The notes beneath the pieces are model-generated. The model was not told where the DNA came from. It did no database searches and saw nothing but the letters and a program-made list of their open reading frames with translations. Position numbers and translations under genes: made by a program. Of a stretch of DNA of 38,202 bases, positions 29,035-38,202 are shown piece by piece. The stretch comes from Tubulanus polymorphus (taxonomy: Eukaryota; Nemertea; Palaeonemertea; Tubulaniformes; Tubulanidae): assembly GCF_964204645.1 (NCBI RefSeq), contig NW_027437488.1, positions 1 to 38,202 of the forward strand, read 5' to 3'. Each line of letters begins with the position of its first letter. Positions within the stretch are counted from its first letter, which is position 1.

Positions 29035-29385
29035 ATATTCTCGGAGCCACCCTGTGTATTGAAACTACAAACGTGTTCCCTTCACGTGGCTATGATAGAT
29101 TTTGAACTAACAATTGAACCGACAGTACCGCAGCTCTGAATGACTCGATTCGGATATTCTTGGAGCCACCCCTATTGGTTCCTGTGAAAACCAAGTACGG
29201 TTTCTTCACGTGGCTATGATAGATTTTGAACCAAACAATTGAACCGATGATACTGCGTTTATAACTTTCTCGTGTTTTAAACGCGACTGATTTAACACAT
29301 CTACAAACTGTGACCGAACAGTGACGAATTTCAAACGCTTTCTTTGTTTTCACCCTCAAAACACGGCCGATGGTTGACGAGCGGT
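29035..29385 (+). repeat. Dispersed repeat family 1, tandem partial copies
   Basis: TTCTCGGAGCCACCCTGTG, CTTCACGTGGCTATGATAGA (twice), GGATATTCTTGGAGCCACCC, TTGAACCGATGATACTGCG and AACTTTCTCGTGTTTTAAAC. This is the best-preserved version. Confidence 0.75.
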
Positions 29386-29730
29386 AACTATTCCGTTCCG
29401 AGGTAAGATGGCCGACATTCGTGCCGTCGGTAGATAATAATTTCACACGCGGAGGTACGTCAATAATTTGAAGGCTGTCACGTACCAATTAGCGGCGCCG
29501 GCGCCAGAAACCGACGACAATTTCATAACTATAAATTCAACGCGTATCTCAGATAATTGATCGTCAGCGAACGAAACCGTACGACCTCGTTCCTCACGCC
29601 GGGCCCTCGTTTCATCGCGGAAAATATTGATTCCGAATTTAAATCTCGTCTCGGAAAATTAGATGAACGATATAAATTCCTGCGAAATTCCAAAAATGTC
29701 CCTACTTTTCTTTTCGAAAAAAGTTGACTA
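29386..29730. other. Unique sequence
   Basis: No exon recognised. Open frames on the minus strand are short and partly in repeat family 1. Confidence 0.45.
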
Positions 29731-29734
29731 TCAC

Positions 29735-29890
29735 TGTTCACTCTCTTTAACTCTTCTCTCCCCTGTTTATTTCACTTTTCTATCTCTCCCCCTCCCCTTA
29801 TATCTAACTGCCCACCCTCTCTCCACCCTCTTCCTCTACATTTTCTCTCCCCCTCTGTCTTAATCTAACTCCCCTCTCTCTCATCTCACA
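29735..29890 (+). repeat. Polypyrimidine tract 2
   Basis: About 155 bp mostly of C and T on the plus strand. Confidence 0.85.
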
Positions 29891-29994
29891 GATTTTCCTA
29901 TATCATTCCCTGCTGGAACCAGTCTTTAATTCACTGCAATGCCTTACTATGGCTTCGTAAACAAGAGCTGGTGCCATAGTCATAGCTTAAACCT

Positions 29995-30225
29995 CAAGAC
30001 CAGTCTAAGCCCAGCTTAGTTCTATAACCAATCTATCAACTTCAGACCAGTCTAAGCCCAGCTTAGTTCTATAGCCAATCTAACAACTTAAGACCAGTCT
30101 AAACTCATTTTGGTTCTTCAGCCAATCGTACAACTTAAGACCACTCAAAGCCCAGCTTAGTTCTATAACCAATCTAACAACTTGAGACCAGTCTTAAGAT
30201 TTAAGACCACTATCGGACTTAAGTT
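29995..30225 (+). repeat. 47-bp satellite, locus 4 (about 5 units)
   Basis: GACCAGTCTAAGCCCAGCTT, AGTTCTATAACCAATCTA and ACAACTTAAGACCAGTCT units. The left flank GAGCTGGTGCCATAGTCATA matches, in inverted position, GAGCTGGTTCCATAGTCGTT beside locus 1, so the flanks travelled with the array. Confidence 0.88.
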
Positions 30226-30550
30226 CCGACCATGGGACTGGGCCCAGAAACAAAATGAGTTAAGCCGAGTCTCAACTGCAAATCTAAGCCGAAATCGACT
30301 CCAATTTCGCATGCTCCGGGATGACGTTTCAAACATTTTTTTCACGCGAATTCCTCATTAAAACTATAATCGTTAGAACACGCGTCGTTGTACTGCGTGG
30401 AGAGACGACCGAGAGCTGCGACTAGATTTCGATTTCTGCGAAAAAGAAGCTGTGCAACTTTTTCATATCGACAGAAGCTGCAACTCAAAACGACGACGAT
30501 GAAAATCATTCTTTCATCGGATTTCACGCCTAACGCTTTATACATCACAA
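30226..30550. other. Unique sequence
   Basis: No repeat or exon recognised. Confidence 0.45.
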
Positions 30551-30965
30551 CATTTTCCCTCTATCTCTCCCTCCCTATCCCTCTATCTCCCTCTCACTCC
30601 CTTCCCCTCTCTCTCTCTCCCTCTCCCTCTCTCTCTCTCCTCAAGCTCCCTCTCTCCCCCTCCCTCTCGCTCCCTCTCCCTTCCCCTCTCTCTCCCTCCC
30701 TATCCCTCTATCTCCCTCTCGCTACCTTCCCCTCTCTCTCTCCCTCTCCCTCTCTCCTCTAGCTCCCTCTCTCCCCCTCCCTCTCGCTCCCTCTCTCCCC
30801 CTCCCTGCCTCTCGCCCCCTCTCTCTCTCTATCTCCCTTTCTCTCCCCTCCCACTCGCTCCCTCTCCCTTCCCCTCTCTCTCCCTCCCTCTCTCTCTCTC
30901 CCTCTCACTCTCCTCTCCTTCTCTCCTTCTCTGCCTCTCTTCTCTCCCTCTCTCGTCTCGTTGCT
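30551..30965 (+). repeat. Polypyrimidine tract 3
   Basis: About 410 bp almost wholly C and T (CTCCCTCTCTCTCCC), with internal duplication of a block containing CTCCCTATCCCTCTATCTCC at about 30570 and 30695. Confidence 0.93.
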
Positions 30966-31204
30966 GCTGAAATTGCTTACTCACTTTTTAATTCAAAATC
31001 GAAAGCGTGTAGTTCCCCGTAGGCCCCCCCCTGTCGTGTTACTGGCACGCGAACCAAGACTTACAACGAACAGAGGCACGCGCTAAATTTCCAAATTCGT
31101 TACCATGACTACCCGGCGGGTAGGTTAATTGTTAAGAAACTGCGCGTTGATCTGACGAGCGCGACGATGACGGTTAATTCACCAGGTCTCCGAGTAAACT
31201 AAGT

Positions 31205-31880
31205 GAGACTGGATGTTGAAGGGGAGTGGATTAGGGGGAGGCGAGATAGGGTGGTGGGGGGTAAAAAGAAGGTTAGGAGGAGCGAGGGAGGCGCATGAGG
31301 GAGAGTGGGAGTTAGAGTTATCAGGGGGAGGGGAGGAGGGAGAGTGGGAAGTAAGATTAAGGCAGATGGGAAGAGAAGGGGGAGGATGAAAGGAGGGAAT
31401 GGGAAGTTAGATAAATGCTAAGGGAAGAGAAGGGCGGGAGAGAGATAGAGTGGTTAGAGCAGATGGGAGTGGAAAAACGGAGATTGGAGAGATTAAAGCA
31501 GAATTGGATAGAAAAGAGAGGGAGAAGGGAGAGTGGGGAAGTAAAATGGAAAGAGAGGGGCAGGAGAGGGAGAGTGGTTAGATAGATCAAGGCAGAGGGG
31601 GAGAGATGGGAGTGGAAGAAGGGAGAATGGGGAGATTATATCAGAATTGGATAGATAGAAGAGAGAGGGAGAAGGGAGAGTGGGAGGGTGAGAAGGGAGA
31701 GGAAAAAAGGAATTGGCAAGTTAGGTACGAGGGAGTGGGGTGAGAGATGGAAGAGGGGAGGGAATAAAGAGGAAACAGTGAGGGCAGTGATCGAGAAGGG
31801 AGCCGTAGCCGAATGCGGGAGAAGGCATAAGCAAGGAGAGGCACGAGGAGGAAATGAGGGAGGACTGGGAAAGTAGAAAA
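31205..31880 (+). repeat. Polypurine tract
   Basis: About 670 bp rich in G and A on the plus strand (GGGAGAGTGGGA, GAAGGGGGAGG), in diverged imperfect repeats such as GAGGGAGAGTGGGAAGTAA and AAGGCAGATGGGAAGAGA. Frames across it encode only Arg/Gly/Glu or Ser/Leu/Pro. Confidence 0.9.
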
Positions 31881-31884
31881 AGAG

Positions 31885-32335
31885 ATGATAGGGATAAAAA
31901 TTAAATTTTTCTGAAAAACTGAAAAGTTATATTCAAAGACTGATTTGAATATGCGAGGTGGAGGTATGTATGGATGTATGTTGAGAGATGAAGGGTTTGT
32001 TTAATAGGACACCGGTGAATTTCGCGTATCTCGCGATATCGCGTATCACATGATCCAAGCACTCGGCGGTACGAGTGTATAGAGTCATCGGTTGCTATAG
32101 CGACGGTCAATAATGGCTATTATATTTGACAAGCCGATAACAGGAAAGATAACAAGGCCGTCAATTTACAAGCAAACACCCCCTCGCCATCCAGCCCTCC
32201 TCGTGTTATCCAGTTATTAATATCTTGACCCATTCATAAATCTTTTTCCTCCCCAAATTAGAAATGTTTACGACGTTATTCGTTAGAATCATTTTTTTTA
32301 GAGTTATAGAAAAATCGAAGGGTGTATGACTGAGT
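31885..32335. other. Unique sequence
   Basis: Contains GTTGCTATAGCGAC at 32091-32104, one mismatch from the X-box consensus. No exon is recognised. Confidence 0.45.
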
Positions 32336-32340
32336 TACTA

Positions 32341-32905
32341 CTAGCGACACCTGGTGGATCCTCACTTGCCACAAGTGGAATCCTCTATTGCCGCAGTAGT
32401 TGATGTCCTACTGCACACTAGCGACACCTGGCGGACCCTCACTTGCCACAAGTGGAATCTTCTATTGCGGCAGTAGTTGATATCCTACAGCACACTAGCG
32501 ACACCTGGTGGATCCTCACTTGCCACTAGTGGAATCCTCTATTGCCGCAGTAGTTGATGTCCTACTGCACACTAGCGACACCTGGTGGATCATCACTTGC
32601 CACTAGTGGAATCCTCTATTGCCGCAGTAGTTGATGTCCTACTGCACACTAGCGACACCTGGTGGATCCTCACTTGCCACTAGTGGAATCCTCTTTTGCC
32701 ACAGTAGTTGATGTCCTACTGCACACTGGCGACACCTGGTGGATCCTCACTTGCCACTAGTGGAATCCTCTATTGCCGCAGTAGTTGATGTCCTACTGCA
32801 CACTAGCGACACCTGGTGATTCCTCACTTGCCACTAGTGGAATCCTCTTTTGCCACAGTAGTTGATGTCCTACTGCACACTGGCGACCCCTGGCAGACCC
32901 TCATT
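32341..32905 (+). repeat. 77-bp array, locus 4 (about 7 units), the most homogeneous
   Basis: Unit AGCGACACCTGGTGGATCCT, CACTTGCCACTAGTGGAATC, CTCTATTGCCGCAGTAGTTG, ATGTCCTACTGCACACT. The palindrome CCACTAGTGG is in most units. A sub-variant (CTCTTTTGCCACAG, CACTGGCGAC) recurs 154 bp apart. Confidence 0.95.
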
Positions 32906-33655
32906 CGCAACAGTGGCATTCGGGTTAACTTTACAACTTTGAACGGAATTTTTCTGGTATTTGGTATAATCTTTCTACGAAGCCTTCGGCGCGATTTCTC
33001 TTTATTTTTTCCAAAGCCGACAGCTGATTAGCGGTGATTGAGTGAAGCCGATGCAGCGTTTGCGCCACGTTGCGTATACCGATTATGCAAAGATAAATCG
33101 CCGCGGTAACCACGTAACAATGGCGCGTAACCAATCGGTTTCAGTTTACGAAATCGACGAAAGAAATCATCGAAAATATCTTATCAGCAAAAATTCGAAG
33201 ATCCTTAAGATTCATCACAATGCCCGAAAAAGACTTCATTTTTCGAGATTTGAATTATCGTTGAAGTTTTACGATCGCCGCGAATTGAGCGAAATTATTT
33301 TCAGTTTCCAAATTTCTAAGCTATCGATTCGGGTTTTCGGACGTCGTTCGCAATCGTCGAGTTGGTTCCGAAAATTCCGAATTCCGCGAATTGCAAGCGC
33401 CCGATTGATATTCGAAAAAAATCTCGCTTTCGGAAAAAAAATTTACGTTAATCGCGATCGTACCGCTCTGCGACTTGAATTCCACTCGAAATCGAAAACG
33501 GCAGGTTATTAGGGAAAGTGGAGCGGCGGTTTTAGAGTATAACATGACATTGCATTAAGCCGCGTATAACGCACAGCGACGACCATCTTGTCAAACATGT
33601 TTGATCTCAGCGTGAAACAAGACAACGCCATTCTCGCTAATACAACCTGACAGTT
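32906..33655. other. Unique sequence with a long but unsupported frame
   Basis: A plus frame runs 33042-33512 (156 codons from a GTG) and a minus frame 32931-33134 (67 codons, ending LHSITANQLSALEKI ... RFRSKL-like sequence). Neither matches a family I know. The plus frame is built largely of TTCGAAAA-type AT-rich sequence. Confidence 0.3.
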
Positions 33656-33663
33656 TGTTCAGC

Positions 33664-34390
33664 GGTTCACCTCCTCTCCCCTTCAGTCAGCAGTTCATCC
33701 CCCTTTCCCTTCATTCAGCAGTTCATTCCCTCCTCCCTCCCCTTCATTCAGCAGTTCACCCTCTCCTCCCTCCCCTTCAGTCAGCGGTTCACCCTCTCCT
33801 CCCTCCCCTTCAGTCAGCGGTTCACCCTCTCCTCCCTCCCCTTCAGTCAGCGGTTCACCCTCTCCTCCCTCCCCTTCAGTCAGCGGTTCACCCTCTCCTC
33901 CCTCCCCTTCAGTCAGCGGTTCACCCTCTCCTCCCTCCCCTTCAGTCAGCTGTTCACCCTCTCCTCCCTCCCCTTCAGTCAGCGGTTCACCCTCTCCTCC
34001 CTCCCCTTCAGTCAGCGGTTCACCCTCTCCTCCCTCCCCTTCAGTCAGCGGTTCACCCTCTCCTCCCTCCCCTTCAGTCAGCGGTTCACCCTCTCCTCCC
34101 TCCCCTTCAGTCAGCGGTTCACCCTCTCCTCCCTCCCCTTCAGTCAGCGGTTCACCCTCTCCTCCCTCCCCTTCAGTCAGCGGTTCACCCTCTCCTCCCT
34201 CCCCTTCAGTCAGCGGTTCACCCTCTCCTCCCTCCCCTTCATTCAGCGGTTCACCCTCTCCTCCTTCCCCTTCAGTCAGCGGTTCACCCTCTCCTCCCTC
34301 CCCTTCAGTCAGCGGTTCACCCTCTCCTCCCTCCCCTTCAGTCAGCGGTTCACCCTCTCCTCCCTCCCCTTCAGTCAGCGGTTCACCCTA
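33664..34390 (+). repeat. 33-bp pyrimidine-rich minisatellite, about 22 units
   Basis: Unit CCTTCAGTCAGCGGTTCACC, CTCTCCTCCCTCC, nearly invariant. Being a multiple of 3, it leaves a 351-codon frame open (PPLQSAVHPLL repeat), which I attribute to repeat length. Confidence 0.96.
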
Positions 34391-34930
34391 TTTTACCATT
34401 TTTCTCTTCCCCTCTCCCTCCCTCCCCCCTCTCCTATCTCTTCCCTACTCTCTCCTCTCTCCCTCTCATGTCCCTATCCACTGTTCTCTCCTCCCTCTCT
34501 CTCCCTCTTTGCCTCTCTCCTCTCCCCTCCCTTTTCTCTATCTCTCTTCTCTATTCTCCTGCTAACTCTTCTCTTCCTCACCCTGCAACTGACCCCTTGA
34601 GTCAAGTCACCTTCCCCCTCCTCCTCCATTTGCCTCTACCTCACTCCCCTCTTTTTTTTCCCTCCCTCAACCATATCCTCATCATCCTCGCTTTTAGCCC
34701 CTCGAGTTAAATCACCCTTCCCCAAACTCCCCTCCATTTGCTTCTACCTCACTCCCCTCTTTTTCTTCCCTCCCTCAACTTTATCCTCATCATCCTCCCT
34801 TCTAGCCCCTCGAGTTAAATCACCCTCCCCCAAACTCCCCTCCGTTTGCTTCTACCTCACTCCCTCTTTTTCTACCCTCCCTCCACTCTATCCTCCTCAC
34901 GCTAGCGTACTAACCCCTCGAGTCAAATAA
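34391..34930 (+). repeat. Polypyrimidine tract 4 with a 108-bp tandem repeat
   Basis: The second half contains a unit marked by CCCCTCGAGTTAAATCACCC, TTGCTTCTACCTCACTCCC and TCCTCATCATCCTC. Marker positions 34592, 34697, 34805 and 34913 give spacings of 105, 108 and 108. Confidence 0.88.
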
Positions 34931-35220
34931 CCCTAACCCTCGTCTGCCGTGACAAATTGAGCGCGGCGCGCGACACGACAAGACAATTTTACTAGTCGAC
35001 TATCACTGGATCGAACTCCAGGGGAGAACATCGTAAACAGACATAAATCTACAATTAGCGTCTCGAGAATTCGGGTAGCGTAAAATTTTAATTCAGACAC
35101 CGCCGATTTTTTCATATCCGTAGAGAGAGAAAGAGAGAGAGAACGGGCGCGGGACGTGTCGATAAATGTTTTAAACGCCTCGAAGCTGTCTGACGCCGCT
35201 ACCAACTAATTCAGTCCTAG
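34931..35220. other. Unique sequence
   Basis: A 90-codon minus frame (34933-35205) has a GA-repeat-driven Ser/Leu stretch. No family is recognised. Confidence 0.4.
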
Positions 35221-35224
35221 GCGA

Positions 35225-37270
35225 GATAGAAAATAAACGAATATCATTCATAACTAATCGTAATTTTACTGAATCGTTGAAGTTATCCTGAACGAGAAGG
35301 TCATCATTGGTAACAAATCGTAATTTTACCGAATCGTTGAAGTTATCCTGAACGAGAAGGTCATCATTAGTAACTAATCATAATTTTACTGAATCGTTGA
35401 AGGTATCCTGAACGAGAAGGTCATCATTAGTAACTAATCCTAATGTACTGAATCAGTGAAGTTATCCTGAACGAGAAGGTCATCATTAGTAACTAATCAT
35501 AATTTTACTGAATCAGTGAAGTTATCCTGAACGAGAAGGTCATCATTAGTAACTAATCCTAATTTTACTGAATCAGTGAAGTTATCCTGAACGAGAAGGT
35601 CATCATTAGTAACTAATCATAATTTTACTGAATCGTTGAAGTTATCCTGAACGAGAAGGTCATCATTAGTAACTAATCCTAATTTCATTTCATCTAAAAT
35701 TTAAGTCATCTAGAATGAGGTCATCATTTTTAACTAATCATAATTTTACTGAATCAGTGAAGTTATCCTGAACGAGAAGGTCATCATTAGTAACTAATCA
35801 TAATTTTACTGAATCGTTGAAGTCATCTTTGAGAATGAGAAGGTTTTCATTAGTAACTAATCATAATTTTACTGAATCGTTGAAGTCATCTTTGAGAATG
35901 AGAAGGTTTTCATTGGTAACTAATCATAATTTTACTGAATCGTTGAAGTTATCCTGAACGAGAAGGTCATCATTAGTAACTAATCCTAATTTCATTTCAT
36001 CTAAAATTTAAGTCATCTAGAATGAGGTCATCATTTTTAACTAATCATAATTTTACTGAATCAGTGAAGTTATCCTGAACGAGAAGGTCATCATTAGTAA
36101 CTAATCATAATTTTACTGAATCGTTGAAGTCATCTTTGAGAATGAGAAGGTTTTCATTAGTAACTAATCATAATTTTACTGAATCGTTGAAGTCATCTTT
36201 GAGAATGAGAAGGTTTTCATTGGTAACTAATCATAATTTTACTGAATCGTTGAAGTTATCCTGAACGAGAAGGTCATCATTAGTAACTAATCCTAATTTC
36301 ATTTCATCTAAAATTTAAGTCATCTAGAATGAGGTCATCATTTTTAACTAATCATAATTTTACTGAATCAGTGAAGTTATCCTGAACGAGAAGGTCATCA
36401 TTAGTAACTAATCATAATTTTACTGAATCGTTGAAGTTATCCTGAACGAGAAGGTCATCATTAGTAACTAATCATAATTTTACTGAATCGTTGAAGTCAT
36501 CTTTGAGAATGAGAAGGTTTTCATTAGTAACTAATCATAATTTTACTGAATCGTTGAAGTCATCTTTGAGAATGAGAAGGTTTTCATTGGTAACTAATCA
36601 TAATTTTACTGAATCGTTGAAGTTATCCTGAACGAGAAGGTCATCATTAGTAACTAATCCTAATTTCATTTCATCTAAAATTTAAGTCATCTAGAATGAG
36701 GTCATCATTTTTAACTAATCATAATTTTACTGAATCAGTGAAGTTATCCTGAACGAGAAGGTCATCATTAGTAACTAATCATAATTTTACTGAATCGTTG
36801 AAGTCATCTTTGAGAATGAGAAGGTTTTCATTAGTAACTAATCATAATTTTACTGAATCGTTGAAGTCATCTTTGAGAATGAGAAGGTTTTCATTGGTAA
36901 CTAATCGTAATTTTACTGAATCGTTGAAGTCATCTTTGGGAATGAGAAGGTTTTCATTGGTAACTAATCATAATTTTACTGAATCGTTGAATCAACTTTG
37001 AGAATTAGAAGGTTTTCATTCGTAACTAATCATAATTTTACTGAATCGTTGAAGTCATCTTTGAGAATGAGAAGGTTTTCATTGGTAACTAATATTAATT
37101 TTACTGAATCGTTGAAGTCATCTTTGAGAATGAGAAGGTTTTCATTCGTAACTAATCATAATTTTACTGAATGGTAGAAGTTATCGAGAAGGTTGATATC
37201 GAATTTTAGTAATTAATCATAATTTAGCTGAATCAAAGACATCTTTTAAATAACCAACGATAATTTTACT
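35225..37270 (+). repeat. 60/61/63-bp satellite with higher-order repeats, about 33 units
   Basis: Three monomer types: 60 bp (TTATCCTGAACGAGAAGGTC), 63 bp (TCATCTTTGAGAATGAGAAG, GTTTTCATT) and a diverged 61 bp (TTTCATTTCATCTAAAATTT). All share AACTAATCATAATTTTACTG. The 61-bp type starts at 35681, 35988, 36295 and 36662, so a 61+60+63+63+60 block of 307 bp is repeated, the last with one extra 60-bp unit (367 bp). The right part (36800-37160) is mainly 63-bp units. Confidence 0.96.
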
Positions 37271-37635
37271 GAATATTGCGTCGATTTGCGTCGAGTAGCG
37301 CGGGGAATTGACATGAATCGGCGGTCGATCGATATAAAGATGCCTATATACGAACGCCGTGTACGAAAAAAAACCTCATTTCCTTCGCGTCGCTGGAGAT
37401 CGGGGGAAAAATTACGAATTGACTAACGTCGCGAGCCGTCGACTGGTTTAGTCGACTAGTTGACTGATCAGGTCGCGATCAAAGCTGACATGTCGCGCGC
37501 ACACACAAGCCAATACGACGACTCGTAAAAAGAGACCGCCGTTTCCAGGTCGCCGTACGCTCTCCGATGTTGAATTAAACGAAATTCTAAATTCAATCGT
37601 TTCAATCAAGATTTGATGACAGGTTGACAGCGTTT
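37271..37635. other. Unique sequence
   Basis: Nested short palindromes occur around GTCGACTGGTTTAGTCGAC (about 37438). No exon is recognised. Confidence 0.45.
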
Positions 37636-37639
37636 GATG

Positions 37640-38202
37640 GCTCCACGATTGGCGGGGGACATATTTTTCGTAGACTGTTCCCGAGGGATGGTTGACAGCT
37701 CCGCGCCTGTCGGAGGGATGGTTACGTATTTTTAGACACTGTTAGTGACATTCAGGAACACGTACGCCAGTTGACGAGGCAATAAGGGGACAGTAAACCA
37801 TTTTCAGTGACTGTTCCTGACAATCAGGGGACAGTAAACCATTTTCAGACACTGTTCCTGACAATCAGGGGACAGTAAACCATTTTCAGACACTGTTCCT
37901 GGCAAAAAGGGGACAGTTAACCATTGTCAGTGACTGTTCCTGACAATCAGGGGACAGTAAACATTTTCAGAGACTGTTCCTGACAATCAGGGACAGTAAA
38001 CCATTTTCAGAGACTGTTCCTGGCAAAAAGGGGACAGTTAACCATTGTCAGTGACTGTTCCTGACAATCAGGGGACAGTAAACCATTTTCAGTGACTGTT
38101 CCTGACAATCAGGGGACAGTTAACCATTTACAGAGACTGTTCCTGACAATCAGAGGACAGTAAACCATTTCCAGAGACTGTTCAGGATAGTCAGGGGTGA
38201 TT
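37640..38202 (+). repeat. 41-42-bp tandem array running off the window end
   Basis: Diverged units from 37640, then about ten regular units from 37785: GGGGACAGTAAACCATTTTC, AGAGACTGTTCCTGACAATC. A variant pair (GGCAAAAAGGGGACAGTTAA, CCATTGTCAGTGACTG) recurs about 120 bp apart, again suggesting block duplication. Confidence 0.93.

Noticed and set aside
33042-33512. 156-codon plus frame as a gene
   Set aside because: It starts with GTG, is rich in TTCGAAAA-type sequence, has no recognisable domain and no convincing splice sites. Kept only as a note on the region.
33655-34710. 351-codon open frame as a repetitive protein
   Set aside because: The frame exists because the 33-bp unit is a multiple of three within pyrimidine-rich DNA that extends beyond it. 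There is no signal peptide, splice context or non-repeat domain.

Overview
The window is nuclear DNA of an invertebrate metazoan; the phylum cannot be fixed from the sequence. The evidence is split exons with GT-AG introns, several kilobases of intron, tRNA-derived SINE copies, a TTAA-target (piggyBac-type) MITE family, and more than a dozen minisatellite arrays. CpG dinucleotides look plentiful and background GC is around 40%. There are no bacterial-style genes, operons or rRNA genes.

The one gene identified with confidence lies on the minus strand. Two consecutive internal exons encode part of an IA-2/phogrin-type receptor pseudophosphatase (PTPRN/PTPRN2 family), a dense-core secretory vesicle membrane protein. 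Exon 21632..21823 carries the transmembrane helix and ends in DYQ. Exon 17846..17985 starts DLCRQRM and carries the Ser-rich juxtamembrane region ending in STSSW. Joined in phase 0 they give the family hallmark Y-Q-D-L-C-R-Q. The ectodomain exons (expected above 21.8 kb on this strand) and the PTP-domain exons (expected below 17.8 kb) were not found, so most of the window is probably intron of this gene.

Layout, left to right:
0-1.6 kb: dispersed repeat, then a 102/81-bp array.
1.9-2.8 kb: fragments of a 60-bp satellite, a 47-bp satellite and a truncated MITE.
3.3-4.35 kb: dispersed repeat, an unassigned open frame and a 77-bp array.
4.35-10.2 kb: mostly unique sequence with trinucleotide runs, one MITE, GAGTC/GACTC palindromic repeats and two SINEs.
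10.2-12.5 kb: 40-bp array and 47-bp array.
12.5-15.4 kb: AT-rich sequence and a MITE.
15.4-18.6 kb: 77-bp and 79-bp arrays in both orientations, enclosing the second exon.
18.9-21.6 kb: MITE, SINE-derived 78-bp array and 33-bp array, all in one intron.
21.8-30.2 kb: hammerhead-like motifs, dispersed repeats, two MITEs and 47-bp arrays.
29.7-34.9 kb: long polypyrimidine and polypurine tracts, a 77-bp array and a 33-bp pyrimidine array.
35.2-38.2 kb: a 60-bp satellite with higher-order structure and a 41-bp array running off the end.

The most informative observations are four. A MITE insertion sits next to its own empty-site paralogue. The tRNA-like head of a SINE has been amplified into a tandem array. 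Unrelated minisatellite monomers recur at several separate loci in both orientations. Two hammerhead-ribozyme-like cores belong to a dispersed family.
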